In this document: positions 24,777 through 34,352 of the stretch, piece after piece | Layout of the letters: every line of letters starts with the position of its first letter | Numbering within the stretch: the stretch's first letter is position 1 | Assembly: GCF_000708045.1 (NCBI RefSeq) | Contig: NZ_ANIE01000005.1 | Coordinates: forward strand, 488,816 to 552,815 | Direction: 5' to 3' | Source: Marinobacter nitratireducens | GTDB lineage: Bacteria > Pseudomonadota > Gammaproteobacteria > Pseudomonadales > Oleiphilaceae | DNA: 64,000 nt | Notes under the pieces: model-generated | Seen by the model: only the letters and a program-made list of their open reading frames with translations | Databases searched by the model: none | What the model was told of the DNA's origin: nothing | Program-made: the position numbers and the translations under genes

Positions 24777-27632
24777 TCAGCTTGCCGGTACCGGCGGTTG
24801 CTGTGTCAGCCGGGTCAGTGCTGTGATGGCATCGGCCTGATCGGTGCCTGTGACGACACGTAACGCGTGCCGGCGTTCCAGTACAGCTTTGCGGAAAGTC
24901 GCCAGTAATTCATCCCGGCTCACATGCCTGACGGCGTTAGCGAGCTTCTGGCGCGAGTCGAAATCGTAGGCCTCCCGGTCGATTTCTCGCCAGTATCGCC
25001 CGGAAATGTCTCCCAGTTGGCGATCTTTCTCCAACACACTGCTGATAACGGCCTGTTTTTCCCGCTCCAGGGCCGGTCCATCCAATGCGTTCAGTCGTTC
25101 TTCAAATTTCAGTGAAAAATCCTGCACGGCCTGGTCGATTTGCGCTTGATCTGCAACCGGCGATTGCACAACGAAGCCGAGGGCGGGGGTCTCAAGCATC
25201 TCAAAAGGGGTGGCGTAGACAATGTAGCCCAACTGGCGTGTGGTGCGGATGTTCTCGTAGAACGGACTGCTAATGATCTGGGCAAGCAGCCTGAACCGGG
25301 CACGCTCGGCAAACCCGGTGTTGTCTCCCTGCATGTAGAGAGTATAGCCGGTGTCCGGGTGATTAACGGCCAGATCAACCTGCGTTTCCTGGTCCGGAAG
25401 CTGACGGACATGGCTGCGGCTGACCTTTGTCACGTCATTGCCTGCAAGGACAAAAGCATTTACCTGCCTGGACAGATTCAGGGCGTAGGCTTCGGATACG
25501 TTGCCGTGGGCCATCATGACAGGGTCGACTTCTGCGAGCAGCGCTTTCGAGAATGATTGGAGTTCGTCCAGGGTCACCTGCTGTGCGGCCTCCAGTTTGG
25601 CCTTGGTACTCCAGGCCCCCTCAATGAGAGCCGTCTGAATGAACTCAGACGTTTGCTCGACAGGACGATCCTTGGCTTTATTTTGCAGGCTGTCCACGAG
25701 CTTCTGGCGGGCAATATCGAACCTCTGCTGGGTGAGATTCGGGTTCGATATCTGCGCCAGGATTTGCTTGAGCAGCTGATGAAGCTTGTCGTTGTAGCCG
25801 CCAACCCTGATGGTTATGCCGCGAAGGTGCGGGTAAACACGGTAATTGAGGCCGGCAAGTCGGGCGGAATAGGCCCAGGCATTGAGGTTGGTGTTGACGG
25901 CATCCACCAGCAACCGGGTCAGAACGCTGCTTCGTGCGGATGCTCGGGCTGCCGGTGTGCGCAAGCTGATATATACGTTGGCTTTGGGTGTATTGAAGCG
26001 CGTGTCTCGGGCATACCAGATATCAAAGCCGTCCGGGCTACCCAGCAGTGTTGGCTTGTCCATGGTTGGGCCGCCAACCAGCGCAAGGTCTTGGGGTATA
26101 AAAGGATTGGCCGCTGGGAGCTGGAGTTGCGATGCGAGAGGCGTGGGCGCCCCGGAACTCAGAGCCTCGGGTGCGAGGGACTCTCTTTGCCATTCGGCGT
26201 CATACCACTGCGTTTTCTCGGGCTGCTCCAGTTCCGGTTCTGGCGCCAGCACGAAGATCATCACGTTGTCTGGCGTAAGCCGGTCCAGAAGGTCGCGATA
26301 CTGCTCGGGTGCGTAGTCTTCCATCAACCAGCGTGCTCGCAGCAGATCTTCGGCCGGATAGTGCCGAAGCTGACTGGAGAGCGCCATGACCTCGTGGATT
26401 GGATCGCTTTTCTCGGCGAAGCGAAAATCGATGTTGGCAAGCTGCTGCATCTCGCGAAAGCGCTGCTCGCTGATTCCGCTGGTGCGGATTTTGTCAATGT
26501 AATTAAACACCAGGGCAACAATATTGTCTTGCTGGCGCAGGCCCTCGGGGGTGAGGGACATGCTGATATCCAGCGTTGCCTCTTCCCCGGTGTCCATCCC
26601 CGCTCCGGCAGACAGACTCTCGGCGAGACCCGCCTTTTTCAGTACATCCAAAAGACTTCCTGGCCCCTCGTGACCAAGCAGGTTGGCGACATAAGACGCG
26701 GGCTTGGTCCGGTAGTTCTCAATTTGCGAGGGAATCGGGAAGGAGAGGGTAAGGCTGCGAACGTCCTTGAGTGCATCCGCCGTTACCCGAGCCGGCAGGG
26801 TTTCGGGTGCATAGATAGAGGCAGTGTGCGTTCCGGCGCTCAATGCTCGATTTTCAATGGCGTCGAACCGTGTACTGACCATGCGCTCGAGCTCATCCAG
26901 TGACTGGGGGCCCAAGACTGACAGCGTCATCAGGTTGGATGAGTAATGGGTTTTCCAGAACTCGATGAGATCGGGGCGCAGCGGGTTGCTGTCCGTATTT
27001 TCCAGGGTCGTCAGATTACCAACGGCGAAATGACTGAACGCGTGTTCCGGATTGCTGGCGGCCTTTTTAACGGAGTAAAAGCGACGTCCATCTTCTTTCT
27101 GCTTGGCGCTGAATTCCGAATGAACCGCGTTACGTTCTCTGTCCACCAGTTCCGGCGTGAACAGGGGAGCCGCAAATTGCTGGGCAAAGCGATCCAGCGC
27201 CGGCTCAAGGAACGGGGCCTGGATATCAAAAAAATAATTGGTGTCCTGGAAGGCCGTAAAGGCGTTGTGGCTGCCGCCATGGCTCTTGATGAACTGCTGG
27301 TACTCGCCCGGGGCCGGGTATTTCTCGGTACCCAGAAACAGCATGTGTTCCAGAAAATGGGCCAGTCCTTCACGGTCTTCAGGATCGTCTCCGCTCCCCA
27401 CGGCAACGTTCATGGACACGGCGGCTTTGTCAGAGCCCGGCGAGGAGACAAGAACAGCCCTGAGGCCATTATCGAGGGCAATGACCCGGTAGTTGTTGTC
27501 ATCGTTTGGGCTTTGAACCGGAGTCTGGGTAGCCCACGTAAAGCTGCTGGTTATCACCAGCAGAACAAGTAGCGTCAGCCGTGAAAAAAAGCGCTCGTGC
27601 AACGCCGCAGTCAGTGTTTTACCAGATGTCAT
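24777..27632 (-). CDS. Large M16 zinc protease (pitrilysin/insulinase family)
   Basis: A 951-residue exported protease. N-terminal signal segment (about 17-34), then the inverted zinc motif H-F-L-E-H in GLAHFLEHMLFLGTEKYP, with the distal glutamate expected around ERNAVHSEF. The four-domain M16A architecture and length match pitrilysin (about 960). It probably degrades periplasmic peptides. Start ATG at 27632 has GAGG 5 bases upstream. A smaller unknown gene lies 35 bp upstream in the same direction, perhaps co-transcribed. The symbol ptrA would be plausible but I cannot exclude a paralogue. Confidence 0.9.
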   Translation of the reverse strand: MTSGKTLTAALHERFFSRLTLLVLLVITSSFTWATQTPVQSPNDDNNYRVIALDNGLRAVLVSSPGSDKAAVSMNVAVGSGDDPEDREGLAHFLEHMLFLGTEKYPAPGEYQQFIKSHGGSHNAFTAFQDTNYFFDIQAPFLEPALDRFAQQFAAPLFTPELVDRERNAVHSEFSAKQKEDGRRFYSVKKAASNPEHAFSHFAVGNLTTLENTDSNPLRPDLIEFWKTHYSSNLMTLSVLGPQSLDELERMVSTRFDAIENRALSAGTHTASIYAPETLPARVTADALKDVRSLTLSFPIPSQIENYRTKPASYVANLLGHEGPGSLLDVLKKAGLAESLSAGAGMDTGEEATLDISMSLTPEGLRQQDNIVALVFNYIDKIRTSGISEQRFREMQQLANIDFRFAEKSDPIHEVMALSSQLRHYPAEDLLRARWLMEDYAPEQYRDLLDRLTPDNVMIFVLAPEPELEQPEKTQWYDAEWQRESLAPEALSSGAPTPLASQLQLPAANPFIPQDLALVGGPTMDKPTLLGSPDGFDIWYARDTRFNTPKANVYISLRTPAARASARSSVLTRLLVDAVNTNLNAWAYSARLAGLNYRVYPHLRGITIRVGGYNDKLHQLLKQILAQISNPNLTQQRFDIARQKLVDSLQNKAKDRPVEQTSEFIQTALIEGAWSTKAKLEAAQQVTLDELQSFSKALLAEVDPVMMAHGNVSEAYALNLSRQVNAFVLAGNDVTKVSRSHVRQLPDQETQVDLAVNHPDTGYTLYMQGDNTGFAERARFRLLAQIISSPFYENIRTTRQLGYIVYATPFEMLETPALGFVVQSPVADQAQIDQAVQDFSLKFEERLNALDGPALEREKQAVISSVLEKDRQLGDISGRYWREIDREAYDFDSRQKLANAVRHVSRDELLATFRKAVLERRHALRVVTGTDQADAITALTRLTQQPPVPAS

Positions 27633-27667
27633 GTCGCCTCGCAGTGTTGAGTGATGGCAGGAGTGAC

Positions 27668-27967
27668 TCAGTGCATCGGAGAGGAGCCAGAGCTTGCAGG
27701 CTGCTGATCCAGAGTTTTCCGGGCCAATTCCGCTGCTTTCTCCGCATCCAGCTGTCCGGAAGCGATGCGTTCGAGAACCGTCGCCATGATGGCGACAGAC
27801 TGGCGGTAATCAGCGAACTCGGATTGAAAGGCACTGTCGATGGCCTCGTAAACGGCTTGGATCTTCTCTTCCCGGCTGCCAGCGTTCTCGGCGGTGTCGT
27901 TTATTGCTTTGAGACAGGCGCGGGCTATGGTGATGTAGCGTTCGGTATTGGGGTTGTCTTTCTGCAT
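27668..27967 (-). CDS. Small helical protein of unknown function
   Basis: 99 residues beginning MQKDNPNTERYITIARACLK. The composition predicts an all-helical soluble domain, without Cys pairs or membrane segment. GGAA lies 8 bases before the ATG at 27967; the in-frame extension to 28063 has none. It precedes the M16 protease by 35 bp in the same direction. No family recognised. Confidence 0.65.
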   Translation of the reverse strand: MQKDNPNTERYITIARACLKAINDTAENAGSREEKIQAVYEAIDSAFQSEFADYRQSVAIMATVLERIASGQLDAEKAAELARKTLDQQPASSGSSPMH

Positions 27968-28336
27968 GCTTGGTATTCCAAAAGCTGGATTTGCTATGAA
28001 TTTTGGTGACACCAAAGGGTGCGATAAGTTCCTGATTATCGCACTGCTTGGCGGTGGTTTCATGGGTTTCCGTTAATCTTCCCGGGTGCGGCACGAGCCT
28101 GCATTCCTGTGCTAATCTCAATGGGATTGTGTCGGGTAAATGGACGCGTTTTATTGAAAAATATAGAGTAATTACTCAATTAAAAACAATGGGTTACAGA
28201 GTAAAGGCTCTAAAAAAATCCGATACATGAAGGTTGCAATAAAGTACAATCCAATCGAATTCGGTCTAAGACTTTAGTCTAAGTTTTGGCCGGCATGGAC
28301 CTAAAACAATCAAGCAACAGGCAGGGTGGAACACCG
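27968..28336. promoter_or_regulatory. A/T-rich intergenic region upstream of the acyl-CoA reductase
   Basis: 369 bp without a credible gene, richer in A/T than its surroundings. It contains a perfect 12-bp palindrome at 28166-28177 (GAGTAATTACTC) and AGACTTTAGTCT around 28268-28279, within a tandem GTCTAAG. These are candidate operators for regulation of the reductase. I could not pick one convincing promoter. Confidence 0.4.
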
Positions 28337-30322
28337 ATGAACTATTTCCTGACAGGTGGAACCGGCTTTATTGGCCGATTTCTTGTCGAAAAGCTGCTGG
28401 CACGGGGCGGCACCGTCTATCTTCTGGTACGCGAGCAATCCCTCGAGAAACTCGACCAACTCCGTGAGCGCTGGGGCGCGGACGAATCGCAGGTAAAGCC
28501 GGTAATCGGTGACCTGACCAGTGCCAATCTTGGCATTGATGCAGAAACCCTGGCCTCCCTTAATGGCAATATCGATCACTTTTTTCACCTCGCTGCCGTT
28601 TATGACATGGGCGCCGATGAAGAAGCCCAGCAGAAGACCAACATCGAGGGTACCCGGGCAGCTGTGAATGCGGCCGAAGCGATGGCTGCCAAACACTTCC
28701 ACCATGTATCTTCGATCGCGGCCGCCGGGCTGTTCAAGGGTATATTCCGGGAGGACATGTTCGAGGAAGCAGAGAAGCTCGATCATCCCTACCTGCTAAC
28801 CAAGCATGAATCTGAGAAAGTGGTGCGTGAGGAATGCAAGGTACCGTTCCGTATCTACCGGCCCGGTATGGTGATTGGCCATTCCGAAACCGGCGAGATG
28901 GACAAGGTCGACGGGCCGTACTACTTCTTCAAAATGATCCAGAAGATCCGCCACGCACTTCCCCAGTGGGTGCCGACCATTGGTATTGAAGGCGGTCGCC
29001 TGAACATCGTGCCGGTGGATTTCGTGGTTAATGCCATGGACCATATTGCCCATTTGGATGGCGAGGATGGCAACTGTTTCCACCTTGTGGATACCGATCC
29101 GTATAAAGTGGGCGAGATTCTCAATATCTTCTCCGAAGCCGGGCATGCGCCGAAGATGGCCATGCGTATTGATTCCCGCATGTTCGGGTTTATCCCGCCG
29201 TTTATCCGCCAGAGCTTGAAGAATCTGCCGCCGGTCAAACGTCTTACCAGCGCCGTTCTGGATGACATGGGCATACCACCGTCGGTGATGTCGTTTATCA
29301 ATTACCCGACCCGTTTTGATGCCCGGGAAACCGAGCGCGCACTGAAAGGAAGTGGCATCGAAGTACCGCGCCTGCCGGATTATTCTCCCGTGATCTGGGA
29401 TTACTGGGAGCGCAACCTGGATCCGGACCTGTTCAAGGACCGCACGTTGCGCGGCACGGTGGAAGGTCGGGTCTGCGTGGTTACCGGTGCAACCTCCGGG
29501 ATTGGTCTGGCGACCGCTGAGAAACTGGCGGAGGCCGGTGCGACCCTGGTCATCGGTGCGCGTACCAAGGAGACCCTGGACGAAGTGGCCGCTAAACTGG
29601 AGGAGAAAGGTGGAAACATCCACGCGTACCAGTGTGACTTCTCCGACATGGACGACTGCGATCGTTTTGTGAAGACGGTTCTGGATAACCACGGCCATGT
29701 GGATGTTCTGGTGAACAACGCCGGCCGCTCCATTCGCCGCTCTCTCGACTTGTCATTTGACCGTTTCCACGACTTCGAGCGCACCATGCAGCTGAACTAC
29801 TTCGGTTCCGTTCGCCTGATCATGGGCTTTGCGCCCACCATGCTTGAGCAGCGTCGCGGTCATGTGGTCAATATTTCGTCTATCGGTGTTCTGACCAATG
29901 CGCCGCGCTTCTCGTCCTATGTGGCTTCGAAGTCTGCGCTGGATGCATTCAGCCGATGCGCTGCCGCAGAGTGGTCTGATCGCAACGTCACATTTACCAC
30001 CATTAACATGCCGCTGGTGAAAACGCCGATGATTGCGCCGACAAAGATCTACGACTCGGTACCGACCCTGACTCCGGATGAAGCCGCCCAGATGGTCGCC
30101 GATGCCATTGTCTATCGTCCGAAGCGCATCGCGACCCGACTGGGTGTCTTTGCCCAGGTACTGCATGCTCTGGCACCGAAGATGGGTGAGATCGTGATGA
30201 ACACCGGTTATCGGATGTTCCCGGACTCGCCAGCTGCTGCTGGCAGCAAGTCGTCCGAGAAGCCGAAGGTATCGACAGAGCAGGTGGCCTTTGCGGCGAT
30301 CATGCGCGGTATTTACTGGTAA
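28337..30322 (+). CDS. Alcohol-forming fatty acyl-CoA reductase (two-domain, Marinobacter type)
   Basis: Reduces fatty acyl-CoA to the fatty alcohol with NADPH, supplying the alcohol for wax-ester synthesis. The 661 residues equal the length of the characterised Marinobacter enzyme (Maqu_2507 type) and match it closely along its length. Two Rossmann domains: N-terminal reductase (about 1-360; cofactor loop TGGTGFIG at 6-13, YLLTKHESEK active-site pair) and C-terminal SDR (about 375-660; TGATSGIG, NNAGRS, YVASKSALDA). The ATG at 28337 has AGGGTGG upstream; an earlier in-frame start adds 17 residues absent from the known protein. It is a single-gene unit with its own terminator. Confidence 0.95.
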   Translation: MNYFLTGGTGFIGRFLVEKLLARGGTVYLLVREQSLEKLDQLRERWGADESQVKPVIGDLTSANLGIDAETLASLNGNIDHFFHLAAVYDMGADEEAQQKTNIEGTRAAVNAAEAMAAKHFHHVSSIAAAGLFKGIFREDMFEEAEKLDHPYLLTKHESEKVVREECKVPFRIYRPGMVIGHSETGEMDKVDGPYYFFKMIQKIRHALPQWVPTIGIEGGRLNIVPVDFVVNAMDHIAHLDGEDGNCFHLVDTDPYKVGEILNIFSEAGHAPKMAMRIDSRMFGFIPPFIRQSLKNLPPVKRLTSAVLDDMGIPPSVMSFINYPTRFDARETERALKGSGIEVPRLPDYSPVIWDYWERNLDPDLFKDRTLRGTVEGRVCVVTGATSGIGLATAEKLAEAGATLVIGARTKETLDEVAAKLEEKGGNIHAYQCDFSDMDDCDRFVKTVLDNHGHVDVLVNNAGRSIRRSLDLSFDRFHDFERTMQLNYFGSVRLIMGFAPTMLEQRRGHVVNISSIGVLTNAPRFSSYVASKSALDAFSRCAAAEWSDRNVTFTTINMPLVKTPMIAPTKIYDSVPTLTPDEAAQMVADAIVYRPKRIATRLGVFAQVLHALAPKMGEIVMNTGYRMFPDSPAAAGSKSSEKPKVSTEQVAFAAIMRGIYW

Positions 30323-30344
30323 CGTACGACCTTCCCCGTCGAAC

Positions 30345-30377
30345 AAAAACACCCCGCCTTGGCGGGGTTTTTTTGTT
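30345..30377 (+). terminator. Terminator after the acyl-CoA reductase
   Basis: A5C, stem ACCCCGCC/GGCGGGGT with a TT loop, then T7. It also closes the convergent rnt gene, which ends at 30376. Confidence 0.92.
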
Positions 30378-31032
30378 ATTCGGACATATCTTCAACCAGT
30401 GGTGGTGGAAACCCGCCCAGATCTCGCCAACGGTTGACGATCCCGCAGAACAGATCGGCCGTTTTCTCTGCATCGTAGGCGGCGGAGTGGGCTTCCTTAT
30501 TGCTGAACGGGATGCCCGCCAGTTTGCAGGCCTGGGCCAGAACGGTATGTCCGTAGGCGAGGCCTGCCAGGGTGGCGGTATCGAACGTCGAAAACGGATG
30601 AAACGGATTCCGTTTAATATCCGCCCGCAAGGCGGCCGCGAACACGAAATTGTGGTCAAAGGTGGCGTTGTGGCCAACCAGTACGGCGCGCTTGCAGTCG
30701 TGCTGTTTGACGGCCTGGCGGATGGGGCTGAATATCTCGCTCAGGCCCTCCCGTTCCGGGACAGCTTCACGCTCCGGATTCCAGGGATCAATTCCAGTGA
30801 AATCCAGCGCGGACTGCTCGAGGTTGGCGCCTTCAAACGGATCAATCTGCTGGACGTGGGTTTCGGTTCGGCGCAGGTAGCCGTCCTCGTCCATGGTCAG
30901 AAGTACCGCGGCTACTTCAAGCAATGCATCCCGCTCTGGGTTGAAACCAGCGGTTTCAACATCCACGACTACAGGTAGGAAGCCGCGGAAACGTCGGGAC
31001 ATTGGATGCGTGTCTTGGGTTTCGTCAGTCAC
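30376..31032 (-). CDS. rnt: Ribonuclease T
   Basis: A 3'-to-5' exoribonuclease that trims tRNA and other stable RNA ends. 218 residues with DEDDh exonuclease motifs: VVDVETAGFNP (first Asp/Glu pair), LVGHNATFDHNF (second Asp) and HSAAYDAEKTADL (catalytic His and last Asp). Start is taken as GTG at 31032 with GGAG 5 bases upstream; ATG 31002 would lose ten residues. It follows pyrC by about 43 bp in the same direction, the order known from Pseudomonas (motY, pyrC, rnt). Confidence 0.95.
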   Translation of the reverse strand: MTDETQDTHPMSRRFRGFLPVVVDVETAGFNPERDALLEVAAVLLTMDEDGYLRRTETHVQQIDPFEGANLEQSALDFTGIDPWNPEREAVPEREGLSEIFSPIRQAVKQHDCKRAVLVGHNATFDHNFVFAAALRADIKRNPFHPFSTFDTATLAGLAYGHTVLAQACKLAGIPFSNKEAHSAAYDAEKTADLFCGIVNRWRDLGGFPPPLVEDMSE

Positions 31033-31075
31033 TCAAACTCCGGTTTCATCGCCGTGTATCAGAAAGTTATACGCT

Positions 31076-32107
31076 TTATGCCAGGCGCCAGTTTACGGTT
31101 TCACCGGCTTTGAGCGGCACGATGTGTCCATCTGCCAGCGGCAGTTGTTCGGGCATGGTCCAGGGATCGCGCACGAGGGTGATGGTGTCCGTATTGCGTT
31201 TCAGGCCATAGAAGTCCGCGCCGTTGAAGCTGGCGAAAGCCTCGAGCTTATCGAGAATGCCCAGTTCTTCAAACACATCGGCGTAAAGGCCAATGGCGCC
31301 AAAGGCGGAGTAGCAACCGGCGCAACCGCAGGCGGCTTCTTTTCGGTCCTTGGCGTGGGGCGCGGAATCGGTGCCGAGGAAGAATCGTTTGTCACCACTG
31401 GCGACGGCATCTCTCAGCGCCAGCTGATGGCGGTTCCGCTTCAGGATCGGGAGGCAATAAAGGTGCGGCCGCACGCCTCCGACCAGCATGTGGTTGCGGT
31501 TGTACATCAGGTGCTGGGGCGTCAGGGTGGCGGCAAGGTTGTCGCCGGAATGCTGCTGAACAAACCGGGCTGAATCTTCCGTGGTGATGTGTTCGAGTAC
31601 CACTCTGAGTGTCGGGAAGGCCTCGAGGGTGGGGGCAAGTACCCGCTCCAGGAATATTTTTTCGCGATCAAAGATGTCGATATCGGCATCCGTGACCTCG
31701 CCGTGCACCAGCAACAACATGCCGCAGCCAGCCATGGCTTCCAGAACCGGGTAAATATTGCGGATATCGGTAACCCCGGAGGCCGAGTTGGTCGTCGCTC
31801 CTGCGGGATATAGCTTGGCGGCAACAACACCGGCCGCTTTGGCTTCCCGTATATCTTCGGCGGTTGTGGTCTCTGTCAGGTACAGGGTCATTAGCGGCTG
31901 GAATCCCGTGCCTTCGGCCGCGGCCAGGATTCTGCCTCGATACGCCATCGCTTCGTCGGCGGTGGTGACCGGTGGAACCAGGTTCGGCATGATGATCGCT
32001 CGACCAAAGCAAGCGGCCGTTGCCGGGACAACGCTGTTGAGAATGTCTCCGTCGCGAACGTGCAGGTGCCAGTCATCCGGGCGGACAAGCGTAATCTGGT
32101 CAGTCAT
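31076..32107 (-). CDS. pyrC: Dihydroorotase
   Basis: Zinc amidohydrolase that closes carbamoyl-aspartate to dihydroorotate in pyrimidine synthesis. 343 residues, class II type as in E. coli. Metal-site motifs: WHLHVRDG (His-x-His), the modified lysine in [23 protein letters not shown] and the catalytic Asp in [11 protein letters not shown] chose the ATG at 32107 (GGAAC upstream); the frame extends 17 codons without support. It is divergent from motY and upstream of rnt. Confidence 0.96.
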   Translation of the reverse strand: MTDQITLVRPDDWHLHVRDGDILNSVVPATAACFGRAIIMPNLVPPVTTADEAMAYRGRILAAAEGTGFQPLMTLYLTETTTAEDIREAKAAGVVAAKLYPAGATTNSASGVTDIRNIYPVLEAMAGCGMLLLVHGEVTDADIDIFDREKIFLERVLAPTLEAFPTLRVVLEHITTEDSARFVQQHSGDNLAATLTPQHLMYNRNHMLVGGVRPHLYCLPILKRNRHQLALRDAVASGDKRFFLGTDSAPHAKDRKEAACGCAGCYSAFGAIGLYADVFEELGILDKLEAFASFNGADFYGLKRNTDTITLVRDPWTMPEQLPLADGHIVPLKAGETVNWRLA

Positions 32108-32295
32108 TGGGTCGGTTCCACAAATCGGGTTCTGGGTTCGAGTCTGGGCAAACGGCAAAGGCCGACGCCTGAAAATTTCGCGAATTATACCAGAAGGCGG
32201 CTCTGTTTGTTTTTGTATCTGGGCCTAAAGCGCGGTGGGTTCTGGCCGTTAACAGACTCAGTGATACAAACTCGGAGACGAGACGGGAACCGCTG

Positions 32296-33207
32296 ATGGC
32301 ACTCCGTATATTCAGAACATTGACCTCTCTGGCCGGCGGGCTCGGCCTGGTGCTGTCCGGTCAGTCCGGGGCCGCGACTTATGGTGCTGGCATCGAAAAC
32401 AGTCAGTGGTATCTCTCGGAATCGGTTTTTGAATGCTCCCTGGTCCATGAAGTACCCGGTTATGGCAGGGCGGTATTTCGTCATCGGGCCGGAGAAAATC
32501 TGCAGTTTTACCTGGAATCTGCCTCGCCGGTCATGAAGCCGGGCAGGGGACTGGTCGTGGTCGAGGCGCCTTCCTGGCGGCCGGGTGTTGCGCCGAGGCC
32601 GGTGGGCACCGTGGACGTTTCCGGCAGCAACCGGCCGGTCTATCTGGATGCGAGACAAGCAAGGCAGTTGGTCCAGGGGCTGCTGGAGGGGCTGCGGCCA
32701 ACGGTAACCCGTGAGTCCTGGTATGACGGCAAGCCCGTCAGGGTTCAGGTGTCGAACGTGAACTTCGGGCGGCCATTCCAGCAGTATCAGCTCTGTGCGG
32801 GCAACCTGTTGCCGGTTAACTACGATCAGATCCAGCGTTCACGTATTCCGTTCGCCAGCGGAAGCGCCGAGTTGTCTGCGTCGGACAGACAACTTCTGGA
32901 TAATATTGTTCGCTATGTCCAGGCCGATACCACGGTTGAGCGGATTTTTGTGGATGGCCATACCGACCGACTGGGAAGCCGGATCGACAATCGCGCGTTG
33001 TCCGAGGAGCGGGCCAACATCGTGGCGGATTATCTCATGTCGCAGGGGATCAGCGAAGATCTGATTATCGTCAGGGCGCATGGCGACCAGTACCCGGCAT
33101 CCCGGCGGCCCTCCGAAAACCGGCGCACCACCATCCGTCTTCAGAGAGAAGGCGAGCGGCCCGAGTTCCAGCAGGCCAACGGCTACGGTGGTGAATCTGC
33201 CGGCTGA
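32296..33207 (+). CDS. motY: Sodium-driven flagellar motor T-ring protein MotY
   Basis: A 303-residue exported protein: signal peptide, MotY N-terminal domain (SQWYLSESVFECSLVHEVPGYGRAVF, PSWRPGV) and C-terminal OmpA-type peptidoglycan-binding domain (IPFASGSAELSASD, VDGHTDRLGS, LSEERANIVADYL). MotY stabilises stator units around the flagellar basal body in Na+- and some H+-driven motors. The adjacent pyrC and rnt reproduce the Pseudomonas arrangement. A generic OmpA lipoprotein is unlikely because the N-terminal half matches MotY. Confidence 0.92.
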   Translation: MALRIFRTLTSLAGGLGLVLSGQSGAATYGAGIENSQWYLSESVFECSLVHEVPGYGRAVFRHRAGENLQFYLESASPVMKPGRGLVVVEAPSWRPGVAPRPVGTVDVSGSNRPVYLDARQARQLVQGLLEGLRPTVTRESWYDGKPVRVQVSNVNFGRPFQQYQLCAGNLLPVNYDQIQRSRIPFASGSAELSASDRQLLDNIVRYVQADTTVERIFVDGHTDRLGSRIDNRALSEERANIVADYLMSQGISEDLIIVRAHGDQYPASRRPSENRRTTIRLQREGERPEFQQANGYGGESAG

Positions 33208-33216
33208 GTTTCGGGG

Positions 33217-34143
33217 TTAATATACCGAGTTCAGAACCTGAAGGTGGGCGGTAACACTTTCTGCCAGTGCCTTCAGGTGATAGCCACCCTCCAGTGTTGA
33301 GATGACCCGATCATTCGAATGGTCATGGGCCACGCTGGTGATCATCTCCGTCAGCCAACGGTAGTCTTCCGTATCGAGGTTCAGCTCTGCCATCGGATCT
33401 AACCGGTGGCTGTCAAAGCCTGCAGAGATCAGGATCACCTGGGGTTTGAAATCCTGCAGTTTCTTCACCCAGGCCGTTTCCACGGCCTTGCGGTAATCCG
33501 CCGCGGAGCAATTTGCCTCTATGGGCGCGTTGATGATGTTCGGTGCCTGCCGGTATACATGAGAGTGTGGGTAGAACGGATGCTGGAAGCTTGAACACAT
33601 CAGGATGCGTTCGTCGCCACTGACAATATCGACGGTGCCGTTGCCCTGGTGCACGTCAAAGTCAATGATTGCGACCCGCTCCAAGTGATGGAAGTTCAGA
33701 GCCCGCATGGCGGCAAGGGCAACGTTGTTGTAGAAGCAAAATCCCATGGATTTGCTGCGTTCTGCGTGATGACCTGGCGGGCGGGCACAGACAAACGCGT
33801 TCGTGACCTGGCTGCTCATCACCATGTCCACTGCCTGCACGTTGGCGCCGGCCGCGAGTCGGGCGGCACGGAGGGTATCGGGCATCATGGCCGTGTCCGG
33901 GTCGGTAAACACCCGTCCGCGGGTGGGCTGCATCATGTCGAGTTGTTGCAGGTATTTTTCGGGGTGAACCATCAGCAACTGATCACGGGTGATCTCTTCC
34001 GGCCGAACCCAGTCCAGATCCTGTTCAAGGTTGGTATCTGCGATGTAGCTCAGGATAGCGGACAGCCGCTCCGGGCATTCCGGATGCTCCGGGCCCATGT
34101 TGTGCTTCATGCAGTCGTCGTGGGAAAAGAATGCCGTGGTCAT
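33217..34143 (-). CDS. Histone deacetylase-family amidohydrolase (AcuC/acetylpolyamine type)
   Basis: 308 residues with the zinc-dependent deacetylase core: GPEHPECPERL, RPPGHHAE (catalytic His pair), DFDVHQGNGT (metal ligands Asp and His) and SAGFDSHRLDP (last metal Asp). Bacterial members deacetylate acetyl-CoA synthetase, polyamines or similar. It is directly next to, and divergent from, a Pat-type acetyltransferase at 34353, so the two may be an acetylation/deacetylation pair. That pairing is inferred from position only. Confidence 0.92.
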   Translation of the reverse strand: MTTAFFSHDDCMKHNMGPEHPECPERLSAILSYIADTNLEQDLDWVRPEEITRDQLLMVHPEKYLQQLDMMQPTRGRVFTDPDTAMMPDTLRAARLAAGANVQAVDMVMSSQVTNAFVCARPPGHHAERSKSMGFCFYNNVALAAMRALNFHHLERVAIIDFDVHQGNGTVDIVSGDERILMCSSFQHPFYPHSHVYRQAPNIINAPIEANCSAADYRKAVETAWVKKLQDFKPQVILISAGFDSHRLDPMAELNLDTEDYRWLTEMITSVAHDHSNDRVISTLEGGYHLKALAESVTAHLQVLNSVY

Positions 34144-34352
34144 GCGTGTCTGAATGCCCTGAATCTGCTGTTATTTTCGACAATGTTATCAGGGAAAACC
34201 GCAGGGTGCCGTGTTTCTTTGGTCTTATAGGCGCAATAGCCGTTTTACATCAATTCATCTACGCCTAAGATAAGGTATACATTGATAAGTAACCTGTTTT
34301 ATTAACGTTGTCATCTTGTCCGGCCCCGAGCCAGACATTAAGGAGAACCCGA

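Noticed and set aside
25557..26903. 448-codon open frame on the plus strand
   Set aside because: It lies wholly inside the M16 protease gene on the other strand, has no ribosome site and no recognisable domain.
28796..29698. 300-codon open frame on the minus strand
   Set aside because: Antisense to the acyl-CoA reductase; the sense protein is certain and the antisense product has no domain.
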